Below are positions 1 through 8,723 of a stretch of 64,000 nt of DNA, one piece after another (within the stretch, counting starts at the first letter, position 1; every line of letters starts with the position of its first letter). A program made the translations under genes and the position numbers. Source of the stretch: Mycetocola lacteus (lineage in GTDB: Bacteria; Actinomycetota; Actinomycetes; Actinomycetales; Microbacteriaceae); the NCBI RefSeq assembly GCF_003667575.1, contig NZ_RCUY01000008.1, positions 1 through 64,000 of the forward strand. Reading direction: 5' to 3'. Under the pieces are notes generated by a model. It saw nothing but the letters and a program-made list of their open reading frames with translations, searched no databases and was not told the DNA's origin.

Positions 1-79
1 CGCCACCCGCGCGGGTAACTTCCGATTTCTCGGCGAGGTCACTTTCGTGACCGGCGTTTGTTGTCTGGGCCGTGGCCAT
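1..79 (-). CDS. N-terminal end of a divergent gene, truncated by the window edge
   Basis: Read on the minus strand from an ATG at 79, the frame stays open to position 1 (26 codons), starting MATAQTTNAGHESDLAEKS. A TTAGCT hexamer lies 6 nt before the ATG, the spacing seen at several leaderless genes in this window. The peptide is hydrophilic, has no recognisable domain and is too short to assign. It would be divergent from the M20 peptidase gene. The reading frame is seen; that it is a gene is inference. Confidence 0.4.
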   Translation of the reverse strand, partial: MATAQTTNAGHESDLAEKSEVTRAGG

Positions 80-161
80 TCCAACAGCTAAAACTTTACC
101 AGACGCCCAACCGGCGTTTTTACCAACCGACACAAATCCGGCATTTGGTTTGGATGCACGA

Positions 162-167
162 TAGCCT
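162..167 (+). promoter_or_regulatory. -10 hexamer (TAGCCT) of the M20 peptidase gene
   Basis: TAGCCT lies 7 nt before the ATG at 175. Transcription starting about 7 nt after the hexamer would begin at or next to the start codon, giving a leaderless mRNA. This favours the ATG over an upstream in-frame TTG at 58. No clear -35 is visible. Confidence 0.5.
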
Positions 168-174
168 TGTGGTC

Positions 175-1491
175 ATGACCGAGGCCCAGAATGACGCGGA
201 ATTTGCGCTCGATGAGACTGCAATAATCACGCGCGAACTTATCCAGATGAACACAACAAACTACGGCGACGGTGTGTCGAACGGGGAAACCGAGGCCGCC
301 GAATACGTGGAGGCGAAGCTGCGGGCGCTCGGACTTGAGCCGCAATTGTTTGACGCCGCGCCGGGGCGCACAAGCGTGGTCGCGCGTGTCGCCGGACGCA
401 ACCGGGACAAGGGCGCTCTCGTGGTGCACGGGCACCTCGATGTGGTGCCGGCTGAGCCGGAGAACTGGTCGGTGGATCCGTTTGGTGGGGTGATCAAGGA
501 TGGCATGATCTGGGGTCGCGGTGCCGTGGACATGAAAAACATGGACGCGATGATCCTGACCTCCCTCGCCGATGTGCTGGAGCAGGGTGGTCCCGAGCGC
601 AACCTGGTCATCGCCTTCTTTTCCGATGAGGAAAACGGTGGCATTTTCGGATCCCACTACCTGGTGGACAACCACCCGCACCTCTTTGCCGGAGCGACCG
701 AGGCCATCAGCGAGGTCGGTGGATACTCCGTCACCGTGAACGATAAGCGGGCCTACCTGCTGCAGACGGGGGAGAAGGCGCTGGTCTGGGCCAAGCTTGT
801 GGCCACCGGCACCGCCGCCCACGGTTCCCGGGTGCTTGAGGATAACGCGGTGACCAAGCTGGCCCGTGCGGTGGCGGCGATCGGGTCGATTCAGTGGCCC
901 GTGCGCCTGACCGATACCACCGAGGCGCTGATTGCCTCGCTCGCGGGCATGCTCGGTGTGGATCCGCAGCGGGTGGGGCCGGAAGAGATTGCGCTGGCTA
1001 CCGGTCCGGCGGGTGCCTTCATTCATGCCTCGCTGCGTACCACCAGCAACCCGACCATGCTCTCCGCGGGATATAAGCACAACGTGATTCCCGACCGGGC
1101 CGAGGCGCGGATCGATATTCGCTGCTTCCCCGGGGAGGAGGCCGAGGTGGTGGCACAGCTGCAGGCGCTGATCGGCGACGAGGTTCAGATTGAGATTTCT
1201 CACCAGGACGTGGGTATCGAAAACCCGGTCACCGGAACGCTGGTGGATGCGGTCACCGCGGCGCTGGGGAAGCATGATCCGGGCGCGCCGGTGCTCCCAT
1301 ATTTGCTCGCCGCGGGCACCGACAACAAGGCTCTGTCTAAACTTGACATTGCCGGCTACGGTTTTGCCCCGTTGAAGCTGCCGGCCGATCTTGATTTCCC
1401 GGCGATGTTCCACGGTGTCGACGAGCGCGTTCCTCTGGACGCCCTCGTGTTTGGCCGCGCGGTTCTCACCGATCTGCTTCTTGACTACTAA
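175..1491 (+). CDS. M20/M25/M40 family metallopeptidase
   Basis: Predicted zinc-dependent peptidase or amidohydrolase of the M20 family (438 aa), probably cytosolic and acting on a small peptide or acylated amino acid. The signature HGHLDVVP is at residues 87-89 onward (His87, Asp89), the second metal aspartate falls in GRGAVDMKN (Asp119), and the catalytic Glu and its metal-binding neighbour are in SDEENGG (Glu152-Glu153). Length is normal for the family. The open frame reaches back to a TTG at 58, but the ATG at 175 has a properly spaced -10 and starts where homologues usually do. It is followed by uppP after 26 nt and may be cotranscribed. Substrate cannot be read from sequence. A related gene is near mshC in Mycobacterium, so the context is conserved rather than acquired. 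Confidence 0.88.
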   Translation: MTEAQNDAEFALDETAIITRELIQMNTTNYGDGVSNGETEAAEYVEAKLRALGLEPQLFDAAPGRTSVVARVAGRNRDKGALVVHGHLDVVPAEPENWSVDPFGGVIKDGMIWGRGAVDMKNMDAMILTSLADVLEQGGPERNLVIAFFSDEENGGIFGSHYLVDNHPHLFAGATEAISEVGGYSVTVNDKRAYLLQTGEKALVWAKLVATGTAAHGSRVLEDNAVTKLARAVAAIGSIQWPVRLTDTTEALIASLAGMLGVDPQRVGPEEIALATGPAGAFIHASLRTTSNPTMLSAGYKHNVIPDRAEARIDIRCFPGEEAEVVAQLQALIGDEVQIEISHQDVGIENPVTGTLVDAVTAALGKHDPGAPVLPYLLAAGTDNKALSKLDIAGYGFAPLKLPADLDFPAMFHGVDERVPLDALVFGRAVLTDLLLDY

Positions 1492-1517
1492 TCCCCACAG
1501 AAGAAAGTACCCCTCGC

Positions 1518-2363
1518 GTGGAATTTATTAACGCCATAATTTTGGGCCTGGTGCAGGGCCTGACGGAGTTCCTTCCGGTCTCCTCAAGCGCCCACATTCG
1601 CATCGTGGGTGCCTTCCTCGGCACCGGCGAGGATCCCGGTGCCCGGTTTACCGCGATTATCCAGATCGGTACCGAGCTCGCGGTGATCCTGTACTTCTGG
1701 AAGGACATCGTTCGTATCATCGGTGCCTGGTGTAAGGGCCTGGTGGGTAAGGTTCCGCGGACCGACCCCGATGTGAAGATGGGCTGGCTGATCATCCTCG
1801 GCTCGATCCCGATCGTGGTGCTCGGCCTGCTGTTCAAGGACGACATCGAGACCACCTTCCGCTCGCTGTGGTTCACCGCCACGACTCTGATCGTGTTCGG
1901 TATCATCCTGGGTGTCGCCGACTGGCTGGGGCGCAAGCGCCTCGAGGTCAAGGACCTCACCTACGGTCACGGCATCATCTATGGTCTGGCGCAGTCGCTC
2001 GCGCTGATCCCGGGCGTCTCGCGTTCGGGTGGCACGATCACCGCGGGCCTCGCCCTCGGGTACACCCGGGCCGCGGCCGCACGCTATGCGTTCCTGCTGG
2101 CGATCCCCGCCGTGATGGGTGCCGGTTTCTACCAGGTATACAAGGCTTTCACCGACACTTCGGGCGGCCATGAGCCCTTTGGTGTGGCCGCGACCATCGT
2201 GGCGACCGTCGTCGCCTTCGTGGTGGGCCTTGTGGTCATCGTGTTCTTCATGAACTACATCTCCAAGCGCAGCTACCTGCCGTTCGTGATCTACCGGATC
2301 GCGCTCGGCCTGGTGCTGTTTGTGCTGCTGGGAACCGGGGTGCTGTCGGCATATGGCAACTAG
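1518..2363 (+). CDS. uppP: Undecaprenyl-diphosphatase UppP (BacA)
   Basis: Integral membrane phosphatase that converts undecaprenyl diphosphate to undecaprenyl phosphate, recycling the lipid carrier for peptidoglycan and other wall polymers; overproduction gives bacitracin resistance in several species. Both family signatures are intact: [12 protein letters not shown] at residues 15-26 and [11 protein letters not shown] at 165-175, with the essential arginine at 169. Hydrophobic segments occur throughout its 281 residues, a typical length. The start is GTG at 1518. The gene overlaps the following mshC by 11 nt, so the two are probably translated together, although their pathways differ. Identification is firm. 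Confidence 0.96.
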   Translation: MEFINAIILGLVQGLTEFLPVSSSAHIRIVGAFLGTGEDPGARFTAIIQIGTELAVILYFWKDIVRIIGAWCKGLVGKVPRTDPDVKMGWLIILGSIPIVVLGLLFKDDIETTFRSLWFTATTLIVFGIILGVADWLGRKRLEVKDLTYGHGIIYGLAQSLALIPGVSRSGGTITAGLALGYTRAAAARYAFLLAIPAVMGAGFYQVYKAFTDTSGGHEPFGVAATIVATVVAFVVGLVVIVFFMNYISKRSYLPFVIYRIALGLVLFVLLGTGVLSAYGN

Positions 2364-3606
2364 CCTCGGGACGATCCCCTCGTGGACCGCACCGCGGGTC
2401 CCGGCACTGCCCGGGACCGGTGGCGCGCCACGCATCCTGAACACCGCAACCGGCACCTCCGCCCTGGCCGACACCGACGGTGTCGCGGGCCTGTACGTGT
2501 GTGGAATCACCCCGTATGACGCAACCCATCTGGGCCATGCCTCGACGTATCTGGCCTTTGACACGCTGCAGCGCGTCTGGCTGGATGCCGGCTACGAGGT
2601 GCACTATGTCCAGAATGTGACCGACGTGGATGACCCGCTGCTGGAGCGTGCCACGGCCACCGGTGTGGATTGGCGCGCGCTCGCCGCCGACCAGATCGAA
2701 CTGTTCCGTACGGATATGGCGGCCCTGAGTATCCTGCCGCCGCGTGAGTATGTGCCGGTGACGGACACCATCGATGCGGTGGCCAGCGCCGTGGCCGAAC
2801 TTCTGGAGGCGGGCCTCGCCTACCGGGTCGAAACCGTCGATGCCGAGGGCGAGGACATCTACTTTGATGTCGCGGCCGCCGCCTCGAAGGGTCCCTGGAC
2901 CCTGGGATCGGTGAGCGGGTACACCCGTGAGCTGATGCTGACGCTCTCCGCCGAGCGGGGCGGCGATCCCGAGCGTCCGGGCAAGCGGGACGCCCTGGAC
3001 CCGCTGCTGTGGCGCGCCGAACGGCCGAATGATCCGTCCTGGCCGGCGGCAATCGGAGCGGGCCGTCCGGGCTGGCACATCGAATGCAGCGTGATCGCGA
3101 CCGGCCTGCTGGGGGAGAACTTCACCGTGCAGGCCGGCGGGGGAGACCTGCCGTTCCCGCACCACGAGTTCAGCGCCGCCCACGCGTCGGCCCTGACCGG
3201 GGAGCCGCTCGCTCGCATCTTTAGCCACGCGGGCCTGGTGGCCTTCGAGGGCGAGAAGATGTCGAAGTCGCTGGGCAACCTGGTGCTGGTCTCCAAGCTG
3301 CGCGCCGCCGGCACCGAGCCCGCGGCGATTCGCCTTGCGGTGCTCGCCCACCACTACCGCAGCGACTGGGAGTGGTTCGACGCCGACCTGAGCGGTGCCG
3401 AACGCCGCCTGGCTTCCTGGCGTACCGCTGGCACGGCCCCGGTAGCCGGATCGACCCTGGCACTTCTGGATCGGGTCCGTGTGGCCCTGCAGGACGACCT
3501 GGACACCCCGGCCACCCTGGCGGCGATCGATGCGGCCCTGGCCGAGATTGATGACACCGAGTTGTTCGCCGATCTGGTGTCGGCGCTGCTGGGAATCACG
3601 CTCTAG
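2353..3606 (+). CDS. mshC: Mycothiol ligase MshC (L-cysteine:GlcN-Ins ligase)
   Basis: ATP-dependent ligase joining cysteine to 1-D-myo-inosityl-2-amino-2-deoxy-glucopyranoside, the penultimate step of mycothiol synthesis and a marker of actinobacteria. It is a cysteinyl-tRNA synthetase relative without the anticodon-binding domain; 417 aa fits MshC. The fingerprint [14 protein letters not shown] has zinc-ligand Cys50 and the HIGH-type motif at residues 59-62, and KMSKS lies at 302-306. The ATG at 2353, overlapping uppP, gives the N-terminus typical of the family (SWTAP-VP-LPG); an upstream in-frame start at 2320 would add 11 unusual residues. A strong terminator follows. Its presence shows that this organism makes mycothiol and therefore inositol phosphate. 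Confidence 0.95.
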   Translation: MATSLGTIPSWTAPRVPALPGTGGAPRILNTATGTSALADTDGVAGLYVCGITPYDATHLGHASTYLAFDTLQRVWLDAGYEVHYVQNVTDVDDPLLERATATGVDWRALAADQIELFRTDMAALSILPPREYVPVTDTIDAVASAVAELLEAGLAYRVETVDAEGEDIYFDVAAAASKGPWTLGSVSGYTRELMLTLSAERGGDPERPGKRDALDPLLWRAERPNDPSWPAAIGAGRPGWHIECSVIATGLLGENFTVQAGGGDLPFPHHEFSAAHASALTGEPLARIFSHAGLVAFEGEKMSKSLGNLVLVSKLRAAGTEPAAIRLAVLAHHYRSDWEWFDADLSGAERRLASWRTAGTAPVAGSTLALLDRVRVALQDDLDTPATLAAIDAALAEIDDTELFADLVSALLGITL

Positions 3607-3624
3607 CTCGCCTCCCGCACACAC

Positions 3625-3659
3625 AAAACGCCGCCCGCAATCTGCGGGCGGCGTTTTTG
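3625..3659. terminator. Bidirectional terminator between mshC and the PAC2 gene
   Basis: AAAACGCCGCCCGC and its complement flank a 5-nt loop, with T-runs on both sides. It serves the convergent genes mshC (+) and PAC2 (-). Confidence 0.85.
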
Positions 3660-3668
3660 TACGTGCGG

Positions 3669-4691
3669 CTATGCGGTGGGGGAGTCTGGCAGGTCGGGGT
3701 CGCCGGTGCCGTCCGTGCCGTCTTCCGTGTCGCCCGACGTCGTGTCCGTTTTGCCATCCTCAGTTGCGGGCTCGGTGTCGGGTCCGGGTTCGCTTCCGAT
3801 TTCGGCCTCGGGCGCGCTGTCCAGGAACCGGCGGAACTCGCGCGCGATCGCCTCCCCTGATGCCTCGGGATCCTCAACCGTGTCGCGGGCCTGCTCCAGC
3901 TGGGTGATGTAGTTCACCATGTCGGGGTCCTCGGCGGTCAGCGCGGACACCGTCTGCTCCCACTCGGCGGCCTCGGCCAGCAGGTTGCCCCGCGGAATCA
4001 CCACACCCACGAGCTCCTCGATCCGATCGATTAGGGCCAGAATCGCCTTGGGTGAGGGGGTGTTATGGACGTAGTGGGGAACCGAAGCCCACACCGACAG
4101 GGTGGGAATTCCCACGGCCTCGGCGGCCACACACAGCACATTGAGGATGCCCACCGGGCCCTCGTACTGGCTGCGCTCCAGCTCAAGCTCCCCACGAATG
4201 TCGGCGTTGTCGCTGGAACACTCGATCTGGATCGGGCGGGTGTGCGGGGCGTCAGCCAGGACCGAACCCATCACGATGATGCGGCCGATGTCGTGCACCA
4301 GCGCGGTATCCAGAACCTCGGAAACAAACGCCTGCCAACTCCGGCTGGGCTCGGTGCCCAGCAGGAGATAGACCTGGGATTCGTTGCTGGTACTGGTGTG
4401 TGCGCCGAGCGATTCGGGGATGAATGCCGGCTGCGCCTCGATGCCTTCGGCGGCGTTTGTCGCCTCACCCGGCGCATAAAAAACGGTTTCGGGCCAGCGC
4501 AGCGCGCGGCGTCCCGACTCGTCAAAATAGATCGTCGGGCGGGTGAATTGGAAATCGTAATAGGGCTCGGGATCGATGCGTTTCACCGGGGTTGCCGCCA
4601 GGTGTTCGCGCAGCACCTTGGCCGCGCCGGATGCCGCCTCTCCGGCGTCATTCCACCCCTCGAAGGCCACCACTAGAATTCGCTCAGTCAC
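3669..4691 (-). CDS. PAC2 family protein (proteasome assembly chaperone-like)
   Basis: Conserved actinobacterial cytosolic protein of the PAC2 family (340 aa), related to eukaryotic and archaeal proteasome-assembly chaperones; its bacterial role is not established. The N-terminus ILVVAFEGWNDAGEAAS is the family signature, and motifs such as GSVLADAPHTRP and PHYVHNTPSPKA follow. The last 40 residues are an acidic, low-complexity tail rich in Asp, Glu, Gly and Thr. The start is taken as GTG at 4691, preceded by AGGAGA at good spacing. The frame is open further upstream, but that part is arginine-rich and unlike protein. It is divergent from the HAD gene. The gene persists although no proteasome or Pup genes are present at the neighbouring locus. 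Confidence 0.85.
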   Translation of the reverse strand: MTERILVVAFEGWNDAGEAASGAAKVLREHLAATPVKRIDPEPYYDFQFTRPTIYFDESGRRALRWPETVFYAPGEATNAAEGIEAQPAFIPESLGAHTSTSNESQVYLLLGTEPSRSWQAFVSEVLDTALVHDIGRIIVMGSVLADAPHTRPIQIECSSDNADIRGELELERSQYEGPVGILNVLCVAAEAVGIPTLSVWASVPHYVHNTPSPKAILALIDRIEELVGVVIPRGNLLAEAAEWEQTVSALTAEDPDMVNYITQLEQARDTVEDPEASGEAIAREFRRFLDSAPEAEIGSEPGPDTEPATEDGKTDTTSGDTEDGTDGTGDPDLPDSPTA

Positions 4692-4792
4692 CAGATTCTC
4701 TCCTGCATGCTCGTGCCCGTGATCGCGTCCGAGGGACGCGCGGGCGTGATTACACCCTACTGCCCGGGCCGGACCAGGTAACATGGGACCCC

Positions 4793-5488
4793 GTGACCAC
4801 TCAGCTTCCCGCCGCAGTCCTCTGGGACATGGACGGCACCCTCGTAGACACCGAACCGTACTGGATTGCCACCGAACGGGAGCTTGTGGGCTCCTATGGC
4901 GGCACATGGACCGAGGAGGACGCCCTGCAGATGGTGGGCTCGGGCCTCTGGGAGTGTGCCGCGGTCCTGCAGAGCAAGGGCGTGGCCCTGGAGCTGGATG
5001 AGATCGTGGCCACCATGACCGGTCGCGTGATCGCCAAGATCGAGGAGCACGGTGTGCCCTTCCGCCCCGGCGCGCTGGAGCTGCTGCGCGAGCTGCGAGA
5101 AAACAACATTCCCACCGCCCTGGTCACCATGTCGATTCGAACGATGGCCGAAAAGGTCATCGACATGATCGAGTTCCCCGCCTTTGATGCGCTGGTCACC
5201 GGAGACTCGGTCACCCACGCCAAGCCCCATCCCGAGCCCTATCTGCTGGGCGCCGAGGCGCTGGGTGTGGACATCCGCGCATGCGTGGCCCTGGAAGACT
5301 CCCTCCCCGGCATTACCTCGGCGGCCGCCGCCGGCACCACCGCGATTGTGGTTCCCCATGCCACGCAGGTGGCAGAAAACCCCGACTTTACCGTTTGGCC
5401 CACCCTGGAAGGGGTGACGCTGGATGATCTGAGCGCGCTTGTTTGGCGTCGCACCACCCCCAATAACACCCAGGAGATTTCTTCGTGA
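4793..5488 (+). CDS. HAD-superfamily hydrolase (phosphatase / phosphoglucomutase-like)
   Basis: Predicted haloacid-dehalogenase-fold phosphatase, subfamily IA (231 aa). All four motifs are present: DMDGTLVDT with nucleophile Asp12 and acid-base Asp14, a Thr in ALVTMS, a Lys in HAKPHPEPY, and the acidic motif LEDSLPGI. A cap domain lies between motifs I and II. The substrate is unknown; relatives act on sugar phosphates and nucleotides. The GTG at 4793 is 8 nt after a TAACAT hexamer (4779-4784) with no ribosome binding site, so the mRNA may have almost no leader. The last 4 nt overlap the start of trmI, an arrangement common in actinobacteria. Confidence 0.88.
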   Translation: MTTQLPAAVLWDMDGTLVDTEPYWIATERELVGSYGGTWTEEDALQMVGSGLWECAAVLQSKGVALELDEIVATMTGRVIAKIEEHGVPFRPGALELLRELRENNIPTALVTMSIRTMAEKVIDMIEFPAFDALVTGDSVTHAKPHPEPYLLGAEALGVDIRACVALEDSLPGITSAAAAGTTAIVVPHATQVAENPDFTVWPTLEGVTLDDLSALVWRRTTPNNTQEISS

Positions 5489-6507
5489 GCATTGTCCCCG
5501 GCACCGAGCGGGCCCTCAACTCCGGCCCCTTCCGCCTTGGCGACCGCGTCCAGCTGACCGGCCCCAAGGGCCGCAAGAACACCTTTGCGCTGGAGGAGGG
5601 TGGCGAGTTTCACTCGCACCGCGGCGTGATCCAGCACAGCGCGATCATCGGCCTGCCCGACGGTTCGGTTGTGGTGAACTCCGCCGAGGAGGAGTACCTG
5701 GCGCTGCGTCCGCTGCTGATCGACTTTGTGATGTCGATGCCGCGTGGCGCCGCAATCATCTACCCCAAGGATGCCGCCGCCATCGTCGGTGACGCCGACA
5801 TCTTCCCCGGAGCCACCGTGGTCGAAGCCGGTGTGGGATCGGGTGCGCTGTCGCTCTGGCTGCTGCGCGCGATCGGTCCGCAGGGAACCCTGAAGTCCTA
5901 TGAGCGTCGCGAGGAATTCGCCGATGTCGCCCGGGCAAACGTCACCACCTTCTTCGGCTACACCCCGGAGAACTGGTCGATCACCGCCGGCGACCTGGCC
6001 GAGACCCTCCCGCAGACCACCGAGTCCGGTACCGTGGACCGCATCGTCCTGGACATGCTGGCCCCCTGGGAGTGCATCGATGCCTGCCTGGACGCCCTCG
6101 TGCCCGGCGGCGTGCTGCTGTGCTACGTGGCCACCGTGACCCAGCTGTCCCGTGTGGCCGAGGCTATGCGCGCCACCGGTCGGGTGACTAACCCGAGCTC
6201 GAGCGAGAGCATGGTGCGTGGATGGCATGTCGAGGGCCTGGCCGTGCGTCCGGATCACCGGATGATCGCGCACACCGGCTTCCTGATCACCGCCCGCAAG
6301 CTTGCGGACGGCACGATTATGCCCGAGCTCAAGCGTCGCGCCTCCAAGACCGAGTTCAGCGCCGAGGATGTCGAGGCGTGGACCCCCGGTTCGCTGGGTG
6401 TGCGTGAGGCCAGCGACAAGTCGCTGCGCAAGCGTGTGCGCGAGGCTCAGGCCGCGGCCGAATCCTCGCTGAGCCGCGATTTTGATGCGGATACCGCCCA
6501 GGACTAG
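5485..6507 (+). CDS. trmI: tRNA (adenine(58)-N1)-methyltransferase TrmI
   Basis: S-adenosylmethionine-dependent enzyme that makes m1A58 in the T-loop of tRNAs (340 aa, a homotetramer in known cases). The N-terminal beta domain (residues 1-80, GDRVQLTGPKGRKNTFALEEGG) is typical. The SAM-binding motif EAGVGSGALSLWLL begins near residue 114, and LDMLAPWE at 189-196 carries the aspartate expected near the target adenine. The GTG start overlaps the HAD stop as GTGA and has AGGAG upstream. In mycobacteria this gene sits beside the Pup/proteasome cluster; here the next gene is the FKBP-like lipoprotein. Confidence 0.94.
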   Translation: MSIVPGTERALNSGPFRLGDRVQLTGPKGRKNTFALEEGGEFHSHRGVIQHSAIIGLPDGSVVVNSAEEEYLALRPLLIDFVMSMPRGAAIIYPKDAAAIVGDADIFPGATVVEAGVGSGALSLWLLRAIGPQGTLKSYERREEFADVARANVTTFFGYTPENWSITAGDLAETLPQTTESGTVDRIVLDMLAPWECIDACLDALVPGGVLLCYVATVTQLSRVAEAMRATGRVTNPSSSESMVRGWHVEGLAVRPDHRMIAHTGFLITARKLADGTIMPELKRRASKTEFSAEDVEAWTPGSLGVREASDKSLRKRVREAQAAAESSLSRDFDADTAQD

Positions 6508-6517
6508 TCCCTCCGGG

Positions 6518-6545
6518 TGCACGCGGCAGCGACTCGCCGCGTGCA
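6518..6545 (+). terminator. Hairpin after trmI, probable terminator
   Basis: TGCACGCGGC pairs with GCCGCGTGCA across a short loop. The following TCCTTCC is only weakly T-rich, so termination may be partial. Confidence 0.5.
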
Positions 6546-6649
6546 TCCTTCCGCTCGCGTTCAATCCTCAGCATCCGGTCGCCTAGACTGGTCTGACGAT
6601 CGCGTTGATTTTTCGACCGCTTCTTTTTCCTGACCCAAAGTGAGGTACC

Positions 6650-7561
6650 GTGCGCACCACCCCCGCACTCATCGTCGCCGCAGCGCTGCTGGTTGGCGGC
6701 GGCTTGACCGCGTGTTCCACCGTCGCCCCGTCGGCTGCCGACTGCAAGCCGTCGATGTCCTCGGGGAAGGCCTCGGAAGACATCAAGACCAGCGGGAAGG
6801 CCGGTTCGGTCGCCAAGGTCGAGATTCCGACCCCGCTGTATGTGGACAAGGGCAAGGGGCAGCGCACGGTTGTGCGTGAGGGCACCGGTATCCCGATCAC
6901 CGGCAACCAGGTGATCACCATGAACTTCTCGCTCTACAACGGCGAGAATGGCGAGCTGCTGCAGTCTAGCGAGCAGACCGGTCCTCAGCCCTACCTGGTT
7001 GACAGCCTGCCCGAGCAGTTCCGCCCCGCCCTCGAGTGTGCTCAGGCGGGTTCGCGGATCGTATCGGCCGTGGGTTCGGAGCAGTCCGAGGGTAAGTCGC
7101 CGGCCGTCGTGTTTGTGGCCGACATCACCTCGGTGCTGCCGGACCGCGCCTATGGACGCGATGTCCCGGTTGTGGGTTCGGGCTTCCCGAGCGTCGTGAG
7201 CGCACCGGATGGCACCCCGGGTCTGACCATCCCCAAGAGCAAGGCTCCGGATGAGCTCAAGGTTGCCACTCTGATCAAGGGGGATGGCAAGGAACTCACC
7301 GAGAAGGACGCGTTCGCGATGAACTCGACCGTGGCCAGCTGGAACGAGCGTTCGATCATCTCGACCACCTGGACCTCGAAGACCCCGCAGGTCGCTCAGC
7401 TGGACAAGCTGGGTAAGGGCCTGTCCGAGGCGCTCAAGGGCCAGACCATCGGATCGCGCGTGCTGGTGGTTGTGCCGCCGAAGCTGCAGGATCCGGCCGA
7501 GCAGGGCAACGGAAGCGCCATCATCTACGTGGTGGACATTCTGGGTACCGTCGGGATCTAG
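6650..7561 (+). CDS. FKBP-like peptidyl-prolyl isomerase lipoprotein
   Basis: Predicted exported lipoprotein (303 aa). Residues 1-21 form a signal peptide ending in the lipobox LTAC, so Cys22 would be lipidated, consistent with lnt in the same region. Two FKBP-like segments follow: about residues 65-160 (GQRTVVREGTGIPITGNQV and a bulk-aromatic core) and about 195-303 (LIKGDGKELTEKDAFAMN ... VLVVVPPKL). Members of this family help protein folding outside the membrane; catalytic activity of this one is not certain because the FKBP active-site pattern is loose. GTG start with GAGG upstream. A TAGACT hexamer about 60 nt upstream could be its promoter. In relatives an FKBP gene sits between pafA and pafB; here it sits directly after trmI. 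Confidence 0.82.
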   Translation: MRTTPALIVAAALLVGGGLTACSTVAPSAADCKPSMSSGKASEDIKTSGKAGSVAKVEIPTPLYVDKGKGQRTVVREGTGIPITGNQVITMNFSLYNGENGELLQSSEQTGPQPYLVDSLPEQFRPALECAQAGSRIVSAVGSEQSEGKSPAVVFVADITSVLPDRAYGRDVPVVGSGFPSVVSAPDGTPGLTIPKSKAPDELKVATLIKGDGKELTEKDAFAMNSTVASWNERSIISTTWTSKTPQVAQLDKLGKGLSEALKGQTIGSRVLVVVPPKLQDPAEQGNGSAIIYVVDILGTVGI

Positions 7562-7573
7562 TCGAGTTTTCTC

Positions 7574-7615
7574 AAATACGCCGCATCCCCGCGTGGGGGT
7601 GCGGCGTATTTTTGT
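7574..7615 (+). terminator. Terminator after the FKBP-like lipoprotein gene
   Basis: A long perfect stem, AAATACGCCGCA with CCCC inside, pairs with its complement and is followed by a T-run. It separates the FKBP gene from pafB. Confidence 0.85.
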
Positions 7616-7676
7616 CTCCGGTAACGCACCCTGCGCCGCGCCCGACACGAATCAACCACCGACCCCCACAACACGC

Positions 7677-7682
7677 TAAACT
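7677..7682 (+). promoter_or_regulatory. -10 hexamer (TAAACT) of pafB
   Basis: TAAACT is exactly 6 nt before the GTG at 7689 and no ribosome binding site is present, which predicts a leaderless pafBC mRNA. Confidence 0.6.
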
Positions 7683-7688
7683 GAATAC

Positions 7689-8723
7689 GTGTTCGAATCT
7701 ACTCGCGCCACCCCGCCCCGTGTTCCCGTTGAGGAACGGCTCTTCAGCCTTGTCCTTGCGCTGCTTGCAAGTGAACAGGGGCTGACCAAAGCCGAAATTC
7801 TCTCCACCGTGCAGGGATATCGCCAGCGCTTCGTGCGTGGTGGGGACAACACCTCGCTCGAACGTCAGTTCGAACGCGATAAGGATGACGTGCGTGAGCT
7901 GGGGATTCCGCTGGAGACCGTGGAGCCTCCGGGGGAGAGCGGCAACAACCAGCTGCTGCGCTATCGCATCCCCAAGGGTGAATATGATCTCCCCGCCGAG
8001 GTCACCTTCTCACCGGCCGAGATTGGGGTGCTCTCGCTGGCCGGTACCGTGTGGCGCGAGGGCTCGCTCTCGGACGAGTCGCAGCGTGCGCTGCACAAGC
8101 TGCGTGCGCTGGGGGTGGAGTCTTCAGATCCGCTGATCGGCTATGCGCCGCGACTGCGCACCCGAGAGAGCGCGTTTGGGCCGCTCAACACCGCGATGGA
8201 TCGTAAGCTCGAGGTGACTTTCGACTATCTCAAGCCCGGTGACGAACATGCGCGCCGTCGCCGCGTGGCCCCGCTGGCCCTGGTGCAGCACGAGGGTCGC
8301 TGGCACGTGCACGGTATCGATCGAGATGCCGAGGATTCACGGACCTTCCTGCTTTCGCGCATCCTGGGGGCGGTGACGACGACCCGTCGCTCGTTCACCG
8401 AAGACAATGCGGGCAGTGCCGACCGCGCCCTGGCAGACCTGCGCGCGCTGTATGAGAGTCAGTGTGCGCTGCTGGATGTGCGCCCGGACACCGAGGCCGC
8501 CCGTCGCCTGCTCACCCGTGCGCTGGATCGCGATGATGCCCCGCTGCGGGTCCACTACACCGACGTTAACGTTTTTGCCGATGAGCTCGCGGGCTATGGT
8601 CCCGAAGTGTTGGTGCGGGAACCCGCGGCACTGCGGGACGCGGTGATTGAACGTCTGCGGCGAACGCTGCGCAACCACACGGCGCAGGCCGTATCCGATC
8701 GATCCGAGGGGGAGTCTCGATGA
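7689..8723 (+). CDS. pafB: WYL-domain transcriptional regulator PafB
   Basis: Subunit of the PafBC regulator, which in mycobacteria activates most LexA-independent DNA-damage genes. It has an N-terminal winged helix-turn-helix (about residues 12-80, LTKAEILSTVQGYRQRF), a WYL domain (about 165-235) and a C-terminal WCX domain; 344 aa. In the WYL motif the triplet is Trp-His-Val (EGRWHVHGID) rather than Trp-Tyr-Leu, while PafC keeps the canonical triplet. The gene begins with a leaderless GTG and overlaps pafC by 4 nt (ATGA), fitting the known PafB-PafC pairing. Despite the name, which comes from neighbouring pafA in mycobacteria, no pafA is present here. Confidence 0.93.
   Translation: MFESTRATPPRVPVEERLFSLVLALLASEQGLTKAEILSTVQGYRQRFVRGGDNTSLERQFERDKDDVRELGIPLETVEPPGESGNNQLLRYRIPKGEYDLPAEVTFSPAEIGVLSLAGTVWREGSLSDESQRALHKLRALGVESSDPLIGYAPRLRTRESAFGPLNTAMDRKLEVTFDYLKPGDEHARRRRVAPLALVQHEGRWHVHGIDRDAEDSRTFLLSRILGAVTTTRRSFTEDNAGSADRALADLRALYESQCALLDVRPDTEAARRLLTRALDRDDAPLRVHYTDVNVFADELAGYGPEVLVREPAALRDAVIERLRRTLRNHTAQAVSDRSEGESR

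Noticed and set aside
4692..4907. N-terminal extension of the PAC2 protein
   Set aside because: The extension is Arg/Pro/Cys-rich, and a good ribosome site precedes the GTG at 4691.
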